From assembly GCF_000514775.1 (NCBI RefSeq), contig NZ_AZWO01000004.1:134089-198088 (forward strand): a stretch of DNA of 64,000 bases, in the 5' to 3' direction. A model generated the notes under the pieces. It was not told where the DNA came from and did no database searches. It was given only the letters and a program-made list of their open reading frames with translations. Both the position numbers and the translations under genes were made by a program. The stretch comes from Salinispora pacifica CNR114. Lineage in GTDB: Bacteria > Actinomycetota > Actinomycetes > Mycobacteriales > Micromonosporaceae. Each line of letters opens with the position of its first letter. Position 1 is the first letter of the stretch. Shown here one piece after another: positions 17,454-25,775 of this stretch.

Positions 17454-18479
17454 ATGAAGCTTGGCTACACGACCGGCTACTGGTCCTCCGGGCCGCCCGA
17501 GGGCGTCACCGCGGCCATCGCCGAGGCCGACCGACTCGGCTTCGACTCCGTCTGGGCCGCCGAGGCATACGGATCGGACTGCCTCACCCCACTGGCGTGG
17601 TGGGGAGCGAGCACCTCCACCGTCCGCCTGGGCACCAACATCATGCAGATGTCGGCCCGTACTCCGACCGCCGCGGCGATGGCCGCGCTCACCCTCGACC
17701 ACCTCTCCGGCGGCCGCTTCGTCCTCGGGCTCGGCGTCTCCGGCCCGCAGGTCGTGGAGGGGTGGTACGGCCAGCCGTACCCGCGTCCGCTGGCCCGCAC
17801 CCGGGAGTACATCGAAATCATCCGTGCCGTCCTCGCCCGGTCCGAGCCGGTCACGTACGACGGTGACTTCTTCCAACTACCGCATCCCGGCGGCACCGGG
17901 CTGGGTAAGCCGCTGAAGTCCACCGTCCACCCGCTGCGCGCCGACATCCCGATCTTCCTCGGCGCCGAGGGGCCGAAGAACGTCGCCCTGGCCGCCGAGA
18001 TCGCCGATGGCTGGCTCCCGATATTCTTCTCCCCCAAGGCGGACAGCTTCTATCGGGCCGCGCTGGCCGAGGGCTTCGCCCGCCCCGGCGCCCGCCGCGA
18101 CCTCGACACATTCGAGGTCGCCGCGACCGTACCGATCGTCGTCCACGACGACATCGAGCGGGCGGCGGACCGGCTCCGACCCTTCGTCGCGCTCTACGTG
18201 GGCGGCATGGGAGCCAAGTCAGTCAACTTCCACCGGGATGTCTTCGCCCGCCTCGGCTACGAGAAGGAGTGCGAGGTGATCACCGAGGCGTACCTGGCGG
18301 GCGACAAGAAGCGGGCCATCGCCGCCGTGCCGACCGCGCTGGTGGAGGACATCGCCCTGATCGGCCCGGTCGCCAAGGTCCGCGACGAGTTGCAGCGGTG
18401 GCGCGAGACCGTGGTCACCACGCTGCTTGTCCAGGGCAATGCCCAGCAGCTACGCCAGATCGCTGACGTGGTGGGCTGA
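17454..18479 (+). CDS. LLM-class F420-dependent oxidoreductase
   Basis: The protein has 341 residues from the ATG at 17454, which has GGAAGGA upstream. The bacterial luciferase-like TIM barrel is clear: LGYTTGYW at the start, LGTNIMQMSARTP, LDHLSGGRFVLGLGVSGPQVVEGWYG, and a later MGAKSVNFH segment. In actinomycetes such proteins usually use F420. The substrate is unknown. It is divergent from the PadR-radical SAM-methyltransferase genes and may belong to the same small pathway. A longer in-frame extension upstream is out-of-character coding and was rejected. Confidence 0.88.
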   Translation: MKLGYTTGYWSSGPPEGVTAAIAEADRLGFDSVWAAEAYGSDCLTPLAWWGASTSTVRLGTNIMQMSARTPTAAAMAALTLDHLSGGRFVLGLGVSGPQVVEGWYGQPYPRPLARTREYIEIIRAVLARSEPVTYDGDFFQLPHPGGTGLGKPLKSTVHPLRADIPIFLGAEGPKNVALAAEIADGWLPIFFSPKADSFYRAALAEGFARPGARRDLDTFEVAATVPIVVHDDIERAADRLRPFVALYVGGMGAKSVNFHRDVFARLGYEKECEVITEAYLAGDKKRAIAAVPTALVEDIALIGPVAKVRDELQRWRETVVTTLLVQGNAQQLRQIADVVG

Positions 18480-18526
18480 GCACCCGTCCAACCGATCACC
18501 CGACCCCGGTTGGCCCACCTGACTGC

Positions 18527-18552
18527 GGCCCGCGCCGCCGCGGCGGTGGGCC
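18527..18552. terminator. hairpin between convergent genes
   Basis: GGCCC and GGGCC flank GC-rich complementary arms in the 105-base gap between the convergent oxidoreductase and alcohol dehydrogenase genes. A further CCAACC/GGTTGG pair lies at about 18487-18512. Likely bidirectional termination. Confidence 0.4.
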
Positions 18553-18584
18553 ACCGGAGTCACGAAGTCAATCCACACTGACGG

Positions 18585-19676
18585 TCAACTGACACCGTCG
18601 TAACAGATGACCTGCCGAATCACGTCCCCGCGACCGAGAGCGGCGAGGGCGTCCCCGACCTCCTCCAGCCGCAGCCGGTGCGTGATCATCGCACTCAGGT
18701 CGAGTCGACCGGCCCGCCAGAGGTCAAACATCCGGTCAAAGTCTCGCGGCGCCTGCGACGCACCGTAGAGCGAGGAAGTGATGCTCTTCCCCTCGAACAA
18801 CAGCTCGAAGGGACTGAAGGCGACCTGCTGATCGGAGCGACCGGCGCCCACGACCACCACCGCCCCACCCCGACGTGCCGCAGTCCACGCCGCACGCAGC
18901 GTCTGCGGCACCGCCACCACGTCGAAGACGGTGTCGAATCCCTCGCCATCGGTGAGCTGAGCTGACAGCTCACCCAAAACCTCCGGGCCACACCCGTGGG
19001 TTGCCCCGAAGCGCAACGCGGTCTGCTGTTTGGCCTCGACCGTGTCGACCGCGACGATGACGGCGGCACCGGCGAGCCGCGCGCCCTGGATCGCAGCAAT
19101 ACCCACGCCGCCGCAGCCGATCACCGCGACGGCGGCACCGGGCTCGACCCGGGCCGTGTTGATCACGGCGCCGACGCCGGTCATCACGCCACAGCCGACC
19201 AGCGCGGCCACCTCGTACGGCACATCGGGGGCCACCTTCACGGCGCCGGCCCGGGGAATAACGATCTCTTCGGCGAAGGCGCCACACCCGGCCATCGCGA
19301 AGACCGGGGTCTCGCCGGCCAGGAAGCGCGGCTGGGCGTAGCCGGCCAGCACACTGGTCAAGCACAGGTAGGGCTCTCCGCGCGCGCAGGAGGGGCAGGA
19401 CCCACACGCGGGTAGCCAGTTGACCACGACCCGGTCCCCCTCGGCCAGGTCGTCCACGCCATCGCCGACCGCGACGACGTCGCCGGATGCCTCGTGCCCC
19501 AGCACCACGGGCATCGGGTGTGGCAGCACCCCCTCGCGCGTTGAGCGGTCGGAGTGACACACCCCGGCCGCTCGAACCCGGATCCGGACCTCCCCCGCGC
19601 CCGGCCCGAGCACCGTCACGTCATCGCGAATCTCGACTTTGTCGTCACCCACCGTGTGAAAGATCGCCGCGCGCAC
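18585..19676 (-). CDS. zinc-dependent alcohol dehydrogenase (MDR family), KstR-linked
   Basis: This 363-residue medium-chain dehydrogenase has the catalytic zinc ligands Cys in GVCHSD and GHEASG. The structural zinc loop has four cysteines (CGSCPSCARGEPYLC), the NAD-binding site is GCGGVG, and ALVGCGVMTG is typical of class III-like enzymes. A KstR-type site (TGAAACCTGTTCTA) lies 17 bases upstream. That suggests a steroid role such as oxidation of the C26 side-chain alcohol, comparable to the KstR-controlled Rv0162c of M. tuberculosis. The substrate is inferred. Confidence 0.82.
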   Translation of the reverse strand: MRAAIFHTVGDDKVEIRDDVTVLGPGAGEVRIRVRAAGVCHSDRSTREGVLPHPMPVVLGHEASGDVVAVGDGVDDLAEGDRVVVNWLPACGSCPSCARGEPYLCLTSVLAGYAQPRFLAGETPVFAMAGCGAFAEEIVIPRAGAVKVAPDVPYEVAALVGCGVMTGVGAVINTARVEPGAAVAVIGCGGVGIAAIQGARLAGAAVIVAVDTVEAKQQTALRFGATHGCGPEVLGELSAQLTDGEGFDTVFDVVAVPQTLRAAWTAARRGGAVVVVGAGRSDQQVAFSPFELLFEGKSITSSLYGASQAPRDFDRMFDLWRAGRLDLSAMITHRLRLEEVGDALAALGRGDVIRQVICYDGVS

Positions 19677-19693
19677 GAAATCACCTCCGAAAG

Positions 19694-19707
19694 TGAAACC
19701 TGTTCTA
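19694..19707. promoter_or_regulatory. KstR-type operator
   Basis: TGAAACCTGTTCTA fits TnnAACnnGTTnnA exactly. It lies between the divergent alcohol dehydrogenase (start 19676) and kstR2 (start 19777) genes. Confidence 0.8.
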
Positions 19708-19776
19708 GCCTAGGGGTCGACAAGGGCCCGGGCAAGCGGCTGGGGCGCAGCCGGGGCGACCGGCATAATTCGACCC

Positions 19777-20451
19777 GTGACCACAAAGAAAGCCAGCAGC
19801 GCGGGCCTGCCCTCGGAGCGTCGCACCCACCTCGTACGCCTGGCCGGGGAACTGTTCGCCGAGAAGGGCTTCCGAGCCACCACCGTGCGGGAGATCGCCG
19901 ACGCGGCCGGCATCCTCTCCGGCAGCCTCTACCACCACTTCGACTCCAAGGAGTCGATCGGGGACGAACTCCTCTCCGGTTTCCTCAACGAGGTGCTCAC
20001 CGGCTACCGCGAGGCAGTCGCCGACACGGACGACCCACGCCGCACGATCGAGCAGTTCGTACGCTCCAGCGCGGCGACGCTGGCTCGACACCGCGCCGCC
20101 CTGACCATGCTGCAGAACGACTGGAACCACTTCCGTGCCGTACCCCGCTTCGACTATCTGCGCGACGCCACCCGGGAGATCGAGCACCTGTGGGTGGACC
20201 AGTTGGAGCGGGGAAAGCAGAGCGGACTTTTCCGCTCCGATCTGGACGCCAAGCTGACCTACCGACTACTGCGAGACGTGTTATGGATACCGACACGGTG
20301 GGGGCAGAACGGTAGCAACGGCTGGACTGCCGACCAGATCGCCGACGCGGTCCTTCGCCTGATCTTCGACGGCATTCTCGCCCCGGAGAGCAGGTCGGCT
20401 GGGGGGTCACCGGCCGGCCGCTCTCCTCGGGCGAAGCCAACGAGAAGCTGA
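19777..20451 (+). CDS. kstR2: TetR family regulator, KstR2 homologue
   Basis: This 224-residue TetR protein starts at GTG. The DNA-binding domain contains GFRATTVREIADAAGILSGS then LYHHFDSKE, closely matching M. tuberculosis KstR2 (Rv3557c), whose helix reads ATTVRDIADGAGILSGSLYHHF. The ligand-domain features also match (VDQLERGKQSGLFRSDLD). KstR2 senses HIP-CoA-type C/D ring metabolites and represses ring C/D genes. Four sites of KstR2 type are found in this window. A low-complexity Ser/Arg tail follows the conserved core. Confidence 0.9.
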   Translation: MTTKKASSAGLPSERRTHLVRLAGELFAEKGFRATTVREIADAAGILSGSLYHHFDSKESIGDELLSGFLNEVLTGYREAVADTDDPRRTIEQFVRSSAATLARHRAALTMLQNDWNHFRAVPRFDYLRDATREIEHLWVDQLERGKQSGLFRSDLDAKLTYRLLRDVLWIPTRWGQNGSNGWTADQIADAVLRLIFDGILAPESRSAGGSPAGRSPRAKPTRS

Positions 20452-20461
20452 TACGCTCCCA

Positions 20462-20475
20462 AGCAAGCGATTGGT
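20462..20475. promoter_or_regulatory. KstR2-type operator
   Basis: AGCAAGCGATTGGT has one mismatch to AnCAAGnnCTTGnT and lies within the longer CCAAGCAAGCGATTGG shared with the other sites. It is 52 bases upstream of the following SDR gene. Confidence 0.72.
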
Positions 20476-20526
20476 CACCAATGTGCCCGGCGGAGCCACC
20501 GACTGCCCGCGGACGAGGGAGCACCA

Positions 20527-21453
20527 ATGACAGATCAGCAGTTCACACTGGATGGCACGGTCGCGATCGTGACCGGGGCGGGTAACGGTTTGGGGCGCGC
20601 AGAAGCCCTCGAGCTGGCGGCAGGCGGAGCCCGGCTCATCCTCAACGACCTTCCCGGCGACGCCGTCACGGCGGTGGCCGCCGAAATCGCGGCGGCGGGC
20701 GGCGAGGCGACGGTGTGCACGGGTGACATCGGCGACTGGTCCACCGGTGAGTCCCTCCTGAACGCCGCCCTCGACACGTACGGCCGGCTGGACATCCTGG
20801 TCAACAACGCCGGCGTCCTCCGCGATCGAATGGTCTTCACGATGTCGGCGCAGGAGTGGGACCTCGTCCTACGGGTGCACCTGCGAGGCCACTTCGTCAC
20901 CACCCGCTTCGCCACCGCCTACTGGCGCGAACGCAGCAAGGCGCTCGGCACCCCGGCCTACGGCCGGATCATCAACACCTCCTCCGAGGCCTTCCTGCTC
21001 GGCTCGCCCGGCCAGCCAAACTACGCCGCCGCGAAAGCCGGCGTTGTGGCGCTCACCGTCGCGACCGCGCGGAGCTGCGCCCGGTACGGTGTCCGGGCCA
21101 ACGCCATCTGCCCACGGGCGCGCACGGCGATGACCAGCGAGCTCATGGGACCCTCCCCCAAGGACGCGACCGATCCGTTGTCCCCGACGCACGTCGCGCC
21201 GCTCGTGCGGTATCTCGCCAGTCCGGCCGGAGATCCGATCAACGGCGAGGTCTTCGTGATCCACGGGGGCGTGGCCGCGGTGCTGGCCCCACCCACCGTG
21301 CGGGCAAGTTTCCACACCAATGGCGAGTCCTGGTCGCCCACCGCCCTCCACGACGCCCTGGGACCTCTCTTCGGCGAGCAGGCCTCCGGAGCGGGCTACG
21401 CCTGCGAGGCCACCCTGCCGCTGGCGGCGACCACGTTCGGCGAGGGCCGGTAG
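20527..21453 (+). CDS. short-chain dehydrogenase/reductase, KstR2-linked
   Basis: This 308-residue SDR has cofactor motif TGAGNGLG (residues 15-22), NNAG, the catalytic serine in INTSSEA and the YxxxK pair in NYAAAKAG. The extended length and layout (RVHLRGHF, HANA-like VRANAICP) recall the peroxisomal multifunctional-enzyme-type dehydrogenases and mycobacterial Rv3548c/Rv3502c. It probably oxidises a 3-hydroxyacyl-CoA during steroid side-chain or ring degradation. Which step is unclear. A KstR2-type site is upstream. Confidence 0.82.
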   Translation: MTDQQFTLDGTVAIVTGAGNGLGRAEALELAAGGARLILNDLPGDAVTAVAAEIAAAGGEATVCTGDIGDWSTGESLLNAALDTYGRLDILVNNAGVLRDRMVFTMSAQEWDLVLRVHLRGHFVTTRFATAYWRERSKALGTPAYGRIINTSSEAFLLGSPGQPNYAAAKAGVVALTVATARSCARYGVRANAICPRARTAMTSELMGPSPKDATDPLSPTHVAPLVRYLASPAGDPINGEVFVIHGGVAAVLAPPTVRASFHTNGESWSPTALHDALGPLFGEQASGAGYACEATLPLAATTFGEGR

Positions 21454-21531
21454 CCAACCCAGGGGTGCGGCAGAGCGGCGGCGACCGACGGTTTCGCCGC
21501 CGCCTCCCGCCGCAGCAACTGCCGCCGGCCG

Positions 21532-21580
21532 CCGGTCACCGGTCACCGGTCACCGGTCACCGGTCACCGGTCACCGGTCA
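21532..21580. repeat. seven exact tandem copies of CCGGTCA
   Basis: Forty-nine bases consist of seven perfect 7-base units. The array lies in the 162-base gap between the convergent SDR and aldehyde dehydrogenase genes. It is a simple-sequence array likely to vary in copy number. Confidence 0.95.
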
Positions 21581-21615
21581 GGACACCCCACCGGGTCGGC
21601 GACGACGCCCGCCCC

Positions 21616-23124
21616 CTACATGAGCTCATCCGTGGTAGGCAGGAGGACGGTCTTCACCTCGGTGAATGACTCCGCCGAGCCGCGCCCGCCCTCCCGACCG
21701 AGACCGGACTGGCCGAATCCGCCGAAGGCCGCGTGCGGCTCTACCTGGTAACCATTGACGCCGACGGTTCCGGCTCGCACGGCTCGGGTCAGCCGCATGG
21801 CCCGCTTCACATCGCTGGTCCACACCGTGGCGGCGAGTCCGTAATCGGTGTCGTTCGCCAGGCGTACCGCCTCCTGTTCGTCGGTGAACGGCGTCACCCC
21901 GAGCACCGGGCCGAAGATCTCCTCCCGGGCGATGGCCATGTCGCTGGTCACGTCGGCGAAGAGTGCCGGCGTCACGAAGTTGCCGGCAGCCAGCTCTCCG
22001 CCAACCCGTTCACCGCCGCAGACCAGGCGGGCCCCCTCCGCCTGCCCCTTCCCGACATAGCCGAGCACCCGGTCCAGCTGCCGCGGGTTGATCAGCGGCG
22101 AGGCGGTGGTCTCGGCGTCGAAGGGATCTCCGTAGTTCACCAGGGCGGTTGCACCGGCGGCGACTGACAGGAAGTCGTCGTAGACCTCCCGCTGGACCAG
22201 CGCGCGGGTATGGGCCACGCAGACCTGGCCCGACAGGCCCACCGTGACCGTTCCCATGGTCAGTGCCGCTGCGGCGTAGATGTCGGCATCGGCGAAGACA
22301 ATCGACGGGCTCTTTCCCCCGAGTTCCAGACTCACCCTGGTGATCCTGTCCGCCGCCGCATGCAGGATGCGCCGGCCGACCGCACGGCTACCGGTAAAGG
22401 TGATCTTGTCTACCAGCGGGTGGGTGACCAGCGCCTCGCCGGTGGTCTCCCCGGGCCCGGTCACCACATTGAGCACACCCGGCGGTACGCCCGCCTCCTC
22501 TAGAATCCGCACCAGTCGCAGTACGGCGAAGGTCGCGTACTCCGACGGCTTCAGCACCACGGTGCACCCGGTGGCCAACGCCGGCGCGAGCTTCTGCGCC
22601 GCCAGCAGGAGGGGCGCATTCCATGGGATGACCGCCGCCACCACCCCGATCGGCTCGCGCAGGGTGAACACCATGTGATCACCCCCCTGGTAGGGCGACA
22701 GCGTTTCACCAGCCAGTTTGTCGACCCAGCCCGCGTGGTGATCAAAAATGTCGGCCGCGCACTCGGCCGACACCGCATAGGCGTCGCCAAAGCTCAACGG
22801 AACGCTGTTGTCGAGCGCCTGGAGCGCAAGCAGTTCATCGGCGTGCTCCCGGATGAGGTCAGCGGTCCGCCGCAGCACCCGGATGCGCTCCTTCGCCCGG
22901 CTGTGGGGCCAGGGCCCCTCGTCGAATGCGGTTCGGGCGGCTCGGACGGCGGTGTCCACGTCGGCGCCGTCCGCGACCGCGAACTCCCCCACCTCCTCAC
23001 CCGTCGCCGGATGTAGGTGCACCCACGTCCGGTCGTCCCGCGACGGCCGCCAGTCACCGGCAAGGAGCAGTTCCCCCCGGGTCAGTCCCACCGCGTCCCG
23101 TCGTGCCCTAATCGAGAGAACCAT
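21616..23124 (-). CDS. aldehyde dehydrogenase, KstR-linked
   Basis: This NAD(P)-dependent aldehyde dehydrogenase has 502 residues from the ATG at 23124 (GGAGG five bases upstream). The cofactor fold contains IPWNAPLLLA and the motif FTGSRAVGRR. The catalytic glutamate is in LELGGKSP and the nucleophilic cysteine in SGQVCVAHTR. The C-terminus ends FGGFGQSGLGREGG. A KstR-type site lies 24 bases upstream. With the KstR-linked alcohol dehydrogenase it could convert a sterol C26 aldehyde to the acid, in parallel with CYP125. The enzyme class is firm and the substrate is inference. Confidence 0.87.
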   Translation of the reverse strand: MVLSIRARRDAVGLTRGELLLAGDWRPSRDDRTWVHLHPATGEEVGEFAVADGADVDTAVRAARTAFDEGPWPHSRAKERIRVLRRTADLIREHADELLALQALDNSVPLSFGDAYAVSAECAADIFDHHAGWVDKLAGETLSPYQGGDHMVFTLREPIGVVAAVIPWNAPLLLAAQKLAPALATGCTVVLKPSEYATFAVLRLVRILEEAGVPPGVLNVVTGPGETTGEALVTHPLVDKITFTGSRAVGRRILHAAADRITRVSLELGGKSPSIVFADADIYAAAALTMGTVTVGLSGQVCVAHTRALVQREVYDDFLSVAAGATALVNYGDPFDAETTASPLINPRQLDRVLGYVGKGQAEGARLVCGGERVGGELAAGNFVTPALFADVTSDMAIAREEIFGPVLGVTPFTDEQEAVRLANDTDYGLAATVWTSDVKRAMRLTRAVRAGTVGVNGYQVEPHAAFGGFGQSGLGREGGRGSAESFTEVKTVLLPTTDELM

Positions 23125-23147
23125 GCCCACCTCCACAGCCGACCAGG

Positions 23148-23161
23148 TATAACTCGTTCTA
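23148..23161. promoter_or_regulatory. KstR-type operator
   Basis: TATAACTCGTTCTA fits TnnAACnnGTTnnA. It is 24 bases upstream of the aldehyde dehydrogenase start and shares the 252-base divergent gap with a KstR2-type site. Confidence 0.8.
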
Positions 23162-23251
23162 TTTCTCGGCAGGATACGCCGAACCCGTGTGCACTGCCAG
23201 GCTCCGGGTCAGGCATCGATACACAGCTCGGCTTCGTGATAGATTCTGCCA

Positions 23252-23265
23252 AGCAAGCGCTAGGT
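23252..23265. promoter_or_regulatory. KstR2-type operator upstream of echA20
   Basis: AGCAAGCGCTAGGT matches AnCAAGnnCTTGnT with one mismatch and lies in GCCAAGCAAGCGCTAGG, the same longer core as the other three sites. It is 111 bases upstream of the echA20 start. Confidence 0.72.
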
Positions 23266-23313
23266 AGCACGGCGGTGTGGACGGCGTTCGGGGATGGCCA
23301 CGCGTGTCGCTAT

Positions 23314-23358
23314 CCGTTGCGGAGCATGCGGTGGCCTCCGTTCCGGAGCATCCGGTGG
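23314..23358. repeat. 21-bp direct repeat in the echA20 leader
   Basis: CCGTT(G/C)CGGAGCAT(G/C)CGGTGG occurs at 23314-23334 and 23338-23358 with two mismatches. It lies between the KstR2-type site and the echA20 start, so it would be in the transcript leader. Confidence 0.85.
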
Positions 23359-23376
23359 AGCTGGAGGAAGTCAACG

Positions 23377-24123
23377 ATGGGCATCGACATTCGCGGCGAC
23401 GAACGGATCAGCGAGGTGGTCATCGCCATCCCCCCGGTCAACGCCCTGGCTAGCGACGACTGGTTCGCACTGGCCGATGCCATCCACACCGCTGCGGCCA
23501 GCCCCACCACGTCGGCCGTGATCCTCAGCGCCGAGGGGCGAGGTTTCTGTGCCGGTGTGGACCTCAAGGAACTCCAGCACAGCACCGACCACGCGGCGCT
23601 GATCGGGGTCAACCGGGGCTGCTATGCCGCCTTCGCCGCCGTCTACGAGTGTCCGGTGCCGGTCGTGGCAGCCGTCCACGGGTTCTGCCTCGGCGGCGGT
23701 GTCGGCCTCGCCGGCACCGCCGACATCGTGGTGGCCGCCGACGATGCCACCTTCGGGCTACCGGAGGTGGACCGGGGTGCCTTGGGCGCAGCGACACACC
23801 TGTCCCGACTGGTGCCGCAGCAGCTCATGCGGGCGATGGTCTACACCTGCCGACAGATCACCGCGCCCCAGCTGCGGGACTTCGGGTCGGTGCTCGACGT
23901 GGTGCCACGGGAACGACTGGCGGCCACGGCTCGCCGGGTGGCCGAGGAGATCGCGGCCAAGGACCCGGTCATCATTCGCCGGGCAAAGGAGTCCCTCAAC
24001 GGGATCGACCCTATTGACCTCCGCCGGTCCTACCGCTACGAGCAGGGCTTCACCTACGAACTGAACCTCGCGGGCGTGTCCGACCGGGCCAGACAGAGCT
24101 TCTTCGACCGAGGCAAGCACTGA
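23377..24123 (+). CDS. echA20: enoyl-CoA hydratase/hydrolase EchA20 (steroid D-ring opening)
   Basis: This 248-residue crotonase closely resembles M. tuberculosis EchA20 (Rv3550): PPVNAL, AEGRGFCAGVDLKE, the oxyanion-hole GFCLGGGVGLAG, and FGLPEVDRGALGAATHLSRL. In mycobacteria EchA20 hydrolyses the steroid D ring of HIEC-CoA. It is followed by ipdA, ipdB and ipdC exactly as in mycobacteria. The start ATG at 23377 has CTGGAGGAAG upstream. Open frame further upstream contains the operators and repeats and is not coding. Confidence 0.93.
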   Translation: MGIDIRGDERISEVVIAIPPVNALASDDWFALADAIHTAAASPTTSAVILSAEGRGFCAGVDLKELQHSTDHAALIGVNRGCYAAFAAVYECPVPVVAAVHGFCLGGGVGLAGTADIVVAADDATFGLPEVDRGALGAATHLSRLVPQQLMRAMVYTCRQITAPQLRDFGSVLDVVPRERLAATARRVAEEIAAKDPVIIRRAKESLNGIDPIDLRRSYRYEQGFTYELNLAGVSDRARQSFFDRGKH

Positions 24124-24152
24124 CGGACCGACGAGGGAGGGTGGCCTGACCC

Positions 24153-24995
24153 ATGGCCGACAAGGTAATGAGCATCGCGGAGGTGGTCGGCGAGCTGCGC
24201 TCCGGTATGACGATCGGCATCGGAGGTTGGGGCTCACGACGGAAGCCGATGGCGCTGGTTCGGGCCATCGCCCGGTCCGCCCTGACCGATCTCACCATCG
24301 TGTCCTATGGCGGACCTGACATCGGCCTGTTGGTGGCGGCGGGGCGGGTGCGGCGAGTGGTGACCGGGTTCGTCTCCCTCGACAGCATCCCCCTCGAGCC
24401 CCACTTTCGACGAGCCCGGCAGCTGGGTACCGTCGAGCTGACCGAGTTGGACGAGGGAATGCTGCACTGGGGGCTGCTCGCCGCCGCACGGCGGCTTCCC
24501 TACCTGCCGATCCGCGCCGGGCTGGGCTCCGATGTCCTGCGGGTGAACCCCGAGCTCCGTACCGTGCGGTCCCCCTACTCCGACGGCGAGGAGCTGGTGG
24601 CGATGCCGGCCCTCACCCTGGATGTCGCGTTCGTACACCTGAACCGGGCCGACCGCCAGGGCAATGGGCAGTACCTGGGTCCGGACCCGTACTTCGACGA
24701 CCTCTTCTGCCTCGCCGCCGCCCGGAGCTTCATCTCCTGCGAGCGGTTGGTCGACCCGGCCGAGCTGCGCTCCGGCGGTCCGGCACAGAGCCTCCTGGTC
24801 AGTCGCATGATGGTCAACGGCGTCCTCGAGACCCCACATGGCGCGCACTTCACCAGCTGCGTGCCGGACTACGACCGCGACGAGGCGTTCCAGCGTGAGT
24901 ACGCGGAATCCGCTGCCAGCCCGCAGGCCTGGAGCCGGTTCCGGGCTCGCTACCTCGATGTGGATGAGGCCCACTACCAGCGAGCCGTGTCGTGA
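24153..24995 (+). CDS. ipdA: CoA-transferase-like ring-C hydrolase alpha subunit IpdA
   Basis: This 280-residue protein matches Rv3551: LRSGMTIGIGGWGSRRKPMALVRA, YGGPDIGLL, GFVSLDS, LPIRAGLGSDV and a C-terminal DYDRDEAFQREYAESA. With IpdB it forms the heteromer that hydrolytically opens ring C of COCHEA-CoA. It lacks CoA-transferase chemistry despite the fold. It is 29 bases after echA20 and its stop overlaps the GTG start of ipdB by 4 bases. Confidence 0.94.
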   Translation: MADKVMSIAEVVGELRSGMTIGIGGWGSRRKPMALVRAIARSALTDLTIVSYGGPDIGLLVAAGRVRRVVTGFVSLDSIPLEPHFRRARQLGTVELTELDEGMLHWGLLAAARRLPYLPIRAGLGSDVLRVNPELRTVRSPYSDGEELVAMPALTLDVAFVHLNRADRQGNGQYLGPDPYFDDLFCLAAARSFISCERLVDPAELRSGGPAQSLLVSRMMVNGVLETPHGAHFTSCVPDYDRDEAFQREYAESAASPQAWSRFRARYLDVDEAHYQRAVS

Positions 24996-25723
24996 CCGGG
25001 GCCAGCCGCGTCGAGGTCTGCATCGTCGCCTGCGCCGAGGCGTGGCGGGACGATGGCGAGATCCTGGCCAGCGGGATCGGACTGATCCCCCGGTTGGGCG
25101 CCCAGTTGGCCCGCTGCACCTTCGCTCCCGACCTGGTGCTCAGCGACGGCGAGGCCGCGTTGGTCGGCGACGACGGGGCCGAGGGGTGGCTGCCCTACCG
25201 CGCGGTGCTCGGTATCGCCGCCGCCGGTCGTCGCCACGTGATGATGGGGGCCAGCCAGCTGGACCGGCACGGCAACCAGAACATCTCCTGCATCGGCTCC
25301 TGGGCACAGCCCACCGCCCAGTTGCTGGGGGTGCGCGGCGCCCCGGGGAACACCATCAACCATCCCACCAGCTACTGGGTGCCCCGCCACAGTCGGCGCG
25401 TCTTCGTGGACCGGGTCGACATGGTCTCCGGCATCGGCTACGACCGGGCCGCCGCCCTCGGTCCCCCGGGCAACCGGTTCCACGAGATCCGGATGGTGGT
25501 GACGGACAAGGCGGTCCTCGACTTCCGGTCACCAGATCGGGGGATGCGGTTGCGCTCGGTACACCCCGGCGTCAGCGTGGACGAGGTCGTGGCCGCGACC
25601 GGCTTCCCGGTGCAGCTGCCGGATCAACTACCGGAGACCAGGATCCCCAGCGATCACGAGCTGCGACTCATCCGCGATCGACTGGATCCGGCTGGGTTAC
25701 GAGATCACGAGCTGGAGCGGTGA
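24992..25723 (+). CDS. ipdB: CoA-transferase-like ring-C hydrolase beta subunit IpdB
   Basis: This 243-residue protein matches Rv3552: VCIVACAEAWRDDGEILASGIG, SDGEAALV, and MGASQLDRHGNQNIS, the region of the IpdB active site. NHPTSYWVPRHSRRVF follows. The GTG start is coupled to ipdA. It is the partner subunit in steroid ring-C cleavage. Family, position and length all agree with mycobacterial IpdB. Confidence 0.94.
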   Translation: MTGASRVEVCIVACAEAWRDDGEILASGIGLIPRLGAQLARCTFAPDLVLSDGEAALVGDDGAEGWLPYRAVLGIAAAGRRHVMMGASQLDRHGNQNISCIGSWAQPTAQLLGVRGAPGNTINHPTSYWVPRHSRRVFVDRVDMVSGIGYDRAAALGPPGNRFHEIRMVVTDKAVLDFRSPDRGMRLRSVHPGVSVDEVVAATGFPVQLPDQLPETRIPSDHELRLIRDRLDPAGLRDHELER

Positions 25724-25775
25724 ATCCCCGACGCCCGTCCGGCCGTTCCTGCCCGGCAACGACAGGGAGCCCACC

